The notes under the pieces were generated by a model, which searched no databases, had not been told where the DNA came from, and saw only the letters and a program-made list of their open reading frames with translations. Both the position numbers and the translations under genes were made by a program. 64,000 bases of DNA from NCBI GenBank assembly GCA_964017155.1, contig OZ024867.1, positions 25,909,226 through 25,973,225 of the forward strand. The letters run 5' to 3'. Source of the stretch: Oasisia sp. SBJ-2009 (taxonomy: Eukaryota; Annelida; Polychaeta; Sabellida; Siboglinidae). Numbering within the stretch: position 1 is the stretch's first letter; every line of letters begins with the position of its first letter. Positions 59,674 to 64,000 of this stretch are shown one piece after another.

Positions 59674-60867
59674 TGTTGGGTGGAGTGCAGAGGTTGGGTT
59701 GAGTGCGGAGTGGGGAGGTTGGGTGGAGTGGGTAGGTTGAATGGAGGGCGGAAGTTGGTTGGAGTGGGGAGGTTGGGTGGACCTTCAGATACCATTCAGA
59801 TACCATTCAAATACCATTGGCCATTATACCCCTAGTACCATTCAATGGTATTTGAATGGTATATTTTTGTAAGTGTTGGGTGGAGTGCGGAGGTTGGGTG
59901 GAGTGGGGAGGTTGGGTGGAGTGGGGAGGTTGGGTGAAGTGGGCAGGTTGGGTGGAGTGGGCAGGTTGAATGGAGGGCGGAGGTTGGGTGAAGTGGGGAG
60001 GTTGGGTGGAGTGGGGAGGTTGGGAGAAGTGGGGAGGTTGGGTGGAGTGGGGAGGTCGGGTGGAGTAGGGAGATTGGGTGGAGTGGGAAGGTTGAATGGA
60101 GGGCGGAGGTTGGGTGGAGTGGGGAGGTTGGGTGGAGTGGGGAGGTTGGGTGGAGAGGGGAGGTTGGTTGGAGTGGGGAGGTTGGGTGGAGTGGGGAGGT
60201 TGGGAGAAGTGGGGAGGTTGGGTGGAGTGGGGAGGTTGCGTGGAGTGGGGAGGTTGGCTGTAGTGGGGAGGTTGGGTGGAGTGGGGAGGTTGGGTGGAGT
60301 GGGGAGGTTGAATGGAGGGCGGAGGTTGGGTTAGTGGGGAGGTTGGGTGGAGTGGGGAGGTTGGGAGAAGTGGGGAGGATGGGTGGAGTGGGGAGGTCGG
60401 GTGGAGTGGGGAGGTTGGGTGGAGTGGGAAGGTTGAATGGAGGGCGGAGGTTGGGTGGAGTGGGGAGGTTGGGTGGAGTGGGGAGGTTGGGTGGAGTGGG
60501 GAGGTTGGGTGGAGAGGTGAGGTTGGTTGGAGTGGGGAGGTTGGGTGGAGTGGGGAGGTTGGGAGAAGTGGGGAGGTTGGGTGGAGTGGGGAGGTTGGGT
60601 GGAGTGGGGAGGTTGGGTGGAGTGGGAAGGTAGGGTGGAGTGGGGAGGTTGGGTGAAGTGTGGAGGTTGGGTGGAGTGTGCAGGTTGGTTGGAGTGCGGA
60701 AGTTGGGTGAAGTGGCGAGGTTGGGAGAAGTGGGGAGGTTGGGTGGAGTGGGGAGGTTGGGTGGAGTGGGGAGGTTGGGTGGAGTGGGGAGGTTGGGTGA
60801 AGTGTGGAGGTTGGGTGGAGTGTGGAGGTTGGGTGGAGTGCGGAGGTTGGGTGAAGTGGGGAGGTTG
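59674..60867 (+). repeat. 18-bp minisatellite array 26, interrupted
   Basis: Duplicate of array 25, including the out-of-phase joins and the nested AT piece. Confidence 0.9.
59783..59873. repeat. Nested partial AT hairpin segment inside array 26
   Basis: Second copy of the nested fragment at 57636-57726, carried along by the 2,147-bp duplication. Confidence 0.9.
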
Positions 60868-61574
60868 CGGTACTCACCACACTTGACATCGATCCCAAAC
60901 AGCTCTCAAACAAGCACTCGCACACGGTGTACAAATACAACTCTGCTAACTTTGAGGGCCTAAGGGCAGACATGGAAGCTTACGCAGCGATGTTTTTAAT
61001 GGAAAATCCAACATCTAGAACAACAGAGGAGAACTGGAAATCATTCAAGAGTGCATTACATCAAGCCATCATTAAACACGTTCCAACGACAAAGTCCAAA
61101 ACTAAACGACACCTGCCCTGGATCACACGGAACATCAAGTGTGAAATTCGGAAGAAAGACAGGCAGTATCGCAAAGCAAGAAAGTCAAAAAAGCATGAAG
61201 ACTGGTCAGCCTACCATATAAAACGGCAACAGTTACAGAAACTATTGACATCTGCTCATGATGACTCCATCAGAAACGTGATTGGAGGGAGCCTGCTTGA
61301 CAGAGGAAACCAAAAGAAATGTTGGTCTTTTGTCAAAGTCAATAGATCTGAAAACTTGGGTATCCCTATACTCTCTGATACAAATGGCTCCACATTACAA
61401 ATCAAGCCAAGGCAGAGTCTTTAGACACGCACTTTGTGTCAGTCTTCACCAGTGATGATGGTAAACACTTGCCTGACAAAGGACTGTCTCCCTGCTGATA
61501 TGGGCATCATACAGTTCACACAACCCGGAATTTAAATTTTACTAAAGAACATTGACCAAACGAAAGTCCCTTAC
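60868..61574 (+). mobile_element. LINE remnant copy 27, frameshifted and most diverged
   Basis: Mixed markers: S6, R68-N69, Y81, H90, H97, D112, N128. Private A17E, Y114S, A121G, L138V and T141S. One C is missing from GGCCTCC at about 61387, shifting the frame to a stop at 61422-61424. A further 2-bp loss (CCCTGCTGATATGG near 61491) lies downstream. AGAGTCTTTAG, CAGTCTTC and GATGATGG match copy 6. The ancestral TAA position is 61533-61535. Confidence 0.8.
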
Positions 61575-61818
61575 AAAAAAGACCAATGGTATACAATTGA
61601 ATACAATTGAATACCATTCAGCGTCAACGATATTTCAGCAGGACTCAGTGGTACTTTCAACGGTAATTTATTATACCATTCAGTACCACTGAACGGTACA
61701 CAGAATACAAAATATCATTAAAAAAACATTCAGATACCATTCAGATACCATTCAAATACCATTGGCCATTATACCCCTAGTACCATTCAATGGTATTTGA
61801 ATGGTATATTTTTGTAAG
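61575..61818. repeat. AT-rich hairpin segment 27 (diverged)
   Basis: The 16-bp palindrome is broken (ATACAATTG). TTATTATACC replaces TTATTATGCC. One extra C in the loop gives ATACCCCTAG. The 20-bp arms (61745-61764 and 61788-61807) still match perfectly across a 23-bp loop. Confidence 0.9.
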
Positions 61819-63798
61819 TGTTGGGTGGAGTGCGGAGGTTGGGTTGAGTTCGGAGGTTGGGTGGAGTGGGGAGGTTGGGTGGAGTGGGGAGGTTGGGTGG
61901 AGTGGGGAGGTTGGGTGGAGTGGGGAGGTTGGGTGGAGTGGGGAGGTTGGGTGGAGTGGGGAGATTGGGAGAAGTGGGGAGGTTGGGTGGAGTGGGGAGG
62001 TTGGGTGGAGTGGGGAAGTTGGCTGGAGTGGGGAGGTTGGGTGGAGTGGGGAGGTTGGCTGGAGTGGGGAGGTTGGGAGAAGTGGGGAGGTTGGGTGGAG
62101 TGGGGAGGTTGGGTGGAGTGGGGAGGTTGGCTGGAGTGGGGAGGTTGGGAGAAGTGGGGAGGTTGGGTGGAGTGGGGAGGTTGGGTGGAGTGGGGAGATT
62201 GGGAGAAGTGGGGAGGTTGGGTGGAGTGGGGAGATTGGGAGAAGTGGGGAGGTTGGGTGGAGTGGGGAGGTTGGGAGAAGTGGGGAGGTTGGGTGGAGTG
62301 GGGAGGTTGGGTGGAGTGGGGAGGTTGGGAGAAGTGGGGAGGTTGGGTGGAGTGGGGAGGTTGGGTGGATTGGGGAGGTCGGGTGAAGTGTGGAGGTTGG
62401 GTGGAGTGGGGAGGTTGGGTGGAGTGGGGAGGTTGGGTGGAGTGGGGAGGTTGGGAGAAGTGGGGAGGTTGGGACTGAGTGGGGAGGTTGCGTGGAGTGG
62501 GGAGGTTGGCTGAAGTGGGGAGGTTGGGTGGAGTAGGGAGGTTGGGTGATGTGGGGAGGTTGGGTGGAGTGGGGAGGTTGGGTTAAGTGGGGAGGTTGGG
62601 TGAAGTGGGGAGGTTGGGTGGAGTGGGGAGGTTGGGTGGAGTAGGGAGGTTGGGTGGAGTGGGGAGGTTGGGTGAAGTGGGCAGGTTGGGTGGAGTGGGC
62701 AGGTTGGGTGAAGTGGGAAGGTTGGGTGGAGTGGGGAGGTTGAATGGAGGGCAGAGGTTGGGTTAGTGGGGAGGTTGGGTGGAGTGGGGAGGTTGGGAGA
62801 AGTGGGGAGGATGGGTGGAGTGGGGAGGTCGGGTGGAGTGGGGAGGTTGGGTGGAGTGGGAAGGTTGAATGGAGGGCGGAGGTTGGGTGGAGTGGGAAGG
62901 TTGGGTGGAGTGGGGAGGTTGGGTGGAGAGGTGAGGTTGGTTGGAGTGGGGAGGTTGGGTGGAGTGGGGAGGTTGGGAGAAGTGGGGAGGTTGGGTGGAG
63001 GGGGGAGGGGGGAGGTTGCGTGGAGTGGGGAGGTTGGCTGAAGTGGGGAGGTTGGGTGGAGTAGGGAGGTTGGGTGATGTGGGGAGGTTGGGTAGAGTGG
63101 GGAGGTTGGGTTAAGTGGGGAGGTTGGGTGAAGTGGGGAGGTTGGGTGGAGTGGGGAGGTTGGGTGGAGTAGGGAGGTTGGGTGGAGTGGGGAGGTTGGG
63201 TGAAGTGGGCAGGTTGGGTGGAGTGGGCAGGTTGGGTGAAGTGGGAAGGTTGGGTGGAGTGGGGAGGTTGAATGGAGGGCAGAGGTTGGGTTAGTGGGGA
63301 GGTTGGGTGGAGTGGGGAGGTTGGGAGAAGTGGGGAGGATGGGTGGAGTGGGGAGGTCGGGTGGAGTGGGGAGGTTGGGTGGAGTGGGAAGGTTGAATGG
63401 GGGGCGGAGGTTGGGTGGAGTGGGAAGGTTGGGTGGAGTGGGGAGGTTGGGTGGAGAGGTGAGGTTGGTTGGAGTGGGGAGGTTGGGTGGAGTGGGGAGG
63501 TTGGGAGAAGTGGGGAGGTTGGGTGGAGGGGGGAGGGGGGAGGTTGCGTGGAGTGGGGAGGTTGGCTGGAGTGGGGAGGTTGGGTGAAGTGTGGAGGTTG
63601 GGTGGAGTGTGGAGGTTGGGTGGAGTGCGGAGGTTGGGTGAAGTGGGGAGGTTGGGAGAAGTGGGAAGGTTGGGTGGAGTGGGGAGGTTGGGTGGAGTGG
63701 GGAGGTTGGGTGGAGTGGGGAGGTTGGGTGAAGTGTGGAGGTTGGGTGGAGTGTGGAGGTTGGGTGGAGTGCGGAGGTTGGGTGAAGTGGGGAGGTTG
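61819..63798 (+). repeat. 18-bp minisatellite array 27, about 110 repeats, irregular
   Basis: Lacks the TGCAGA start (TGCGGA and TTGAGTTCGG instead). The left third is rich in GGGAGAAG units at short intervals. Out-of-phase places include GGGACTGAG (62471), GGGTTAGTGG (62760, 63288) and GGAGGGGGGAGGGGGGAGG (near 62998 and 63526). The right end matches arrays 25 and 26. Confidence 0.9.
62484..63539 (+). repeat. 528-bp tandem duplication within array 27
   Basis: Copy one is about 62484-63011 and copy two about 63012-63539. Shared landmarks at an offset of 528 bp are TTGCGTGG - TTGGCTGAAG, GGTGATGTGG, GTGGGCAGG twice, GGCAGAGG, GGGTTAGTGG, GGTCGGG and GAGAGGTGAGG. One noticed difference is AATGGAGGGC versus AATGGGGGGC near 63399. 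Confidence 0.85.
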
Positions 63799-64000
63799 CG
63801 GTAATCACCACACTTGACATCGATCCCAAACAGCTCTCAAACAAGCATTCGCACACGGTGTACAAATACAACTCTGCTAACATGGAAAATCAAGTGTGAA
63901 ATTCGGAAGAAAGACAGGCAGTATCGCAAAGCAAGAAAGTCAAAAAAGCATGAAGACTGGTCAGCCTACCCTATAAAACGGCAACAGTTACAGAAACTAT
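63799..64000 (+). mobile_element. LINE remnant copy 28, internal 176-bp deletion, cut by window end
   Basis: Begins as the others (with GTAATC for GTACTC and CATTCGC), but CTAAC at 63877-63881 joins directly to ATGGAAAATC, which is 176 bp further on in other copies. Both edges carry AC, so 2 bp of microhomology is possible. 176 is not a multiple of three, so the frame is lost. Continues with family A/C marks (W68-K69, Y81, H90, P97) to the window end. Confidence 0.85.

Larger units (their letters stand above)
56574..60867 (+). repeat. Recent 2,147-bp tandem duplication of a whole macro-unit
   Basis: Copy one is 56574-58720 and copy two 58721-60867. Positions correspond at an exact offset of 2,147 throughout, including private LINE changes, out-of-phase array repeats and a nested AT fragment. 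The one difference I noticed is CATTAAAAAAAC versus CATTACAAAAAC (near 57424 and 59571). Confidence 0.9.
1..64000 (+). repeat. Composite macrosatellite: LINE fragment + AT hairpin segment + 18-bp G-rich array, about 28 tandem units
   Basis: The whole window is a head-to-tail repetition of one three-part unit. Equivalent LINE positions fall at 578, 2508, 4042, 5324, 7308, 9227, 10958, 13032, 15106, 18224, 21216, 24226, 27217, 28913, 30951, 33025, 36017, 38523, 41425, 44435, 46527, 49411, 52295, 53883, 56633, 58780, 60927 and 63858. No unit is inverted. Both window ends lie inside the satellite, so its real borders are not seen. The composite origin (retrotransposon piece joined to a hairpin segment and a minisatellite) is read directly from the sequence. 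A centromeric, subtelomeric or other chromosomal location cannot be told from it. Confidence 0.95.

Overview
This window holds no recognisable single-copy gene. All 64 kb is one tandem macrosatellite from a eukaryotic, almost certainly animal, genome. The retrotransposon piece looks like the non-LTR elements common in marine invertebrates (cnidarians, molluscs, lancelets), but the taxon is a low-confidence inference. Nothing looks bacterial or viral: no operons, no ribosome binding sites, no rRNA or tRNA.

Every macro-unit has three parts in the same order and orientation. (1) A 710-bp fragment of a non-LTR retrotransposon (LINE) ORF2, running from just after the endonuclease domain, through the linker, to the first residues of the reverse transcriptase domain. 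It is closed by the same in-frame TAA in every copy that reaches that site. (2) A 243-bp AT-rich segment built from ACCATT/AATGGT motifs, with a 16-bp palindrome, an 11-bp hairpin and a 20-bp-stem hairpin. (3) An array of an 18-bp G-rich minisatellite, consensus GGTTGGGTGGAGTGGGGA, with 18 to 120 repeats. There are 27 LINE copies of full or near-full length plus a truncated 28th, 27 AT segments (plus two nested partial ones) and 28 arrays. The arrays take about 38 kb, LINE fragments about 19 kb and AT segments about 7 kb. Nothing is left unassigned.

Macro-unit period runs from 1,282 to 3,118 bp. Almost all of the variation is whole 18-bp repeats. LINE and AT segments keep their length except for rare 1- or 11-bp changes.

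LINE copies fall into three haplotype families: A (copies 1, 4-7, 25, 26), B (2, 3, 8, 19, 20, 23) and C (10-14, 16-18, with a C' variant in 21 and 24). Copies 9, 15, 22 and 27 are mosaics. This pattern fits unequal crossing-over and gene conversion. Period-matched runs (copies 10-13; 21-23; 25-26) mark recent amplification. The right end (from about 54.8 kb) is the most irregular: out-of-phase repeats, nested AT hairpins, a frameshifted LINE copy and an internally deleted one. It may be near the edge of the satellite.

No protein is likely to be made. Very long open frames cross the arrays on both strands only because an 18-bp repeat without stop codons keeps frames open. The biological interest lies in genome structure: a C-poor, quadruplex-prone strand in constant orientation, interrupted by strong hairpins, with a readable record of array turnover.
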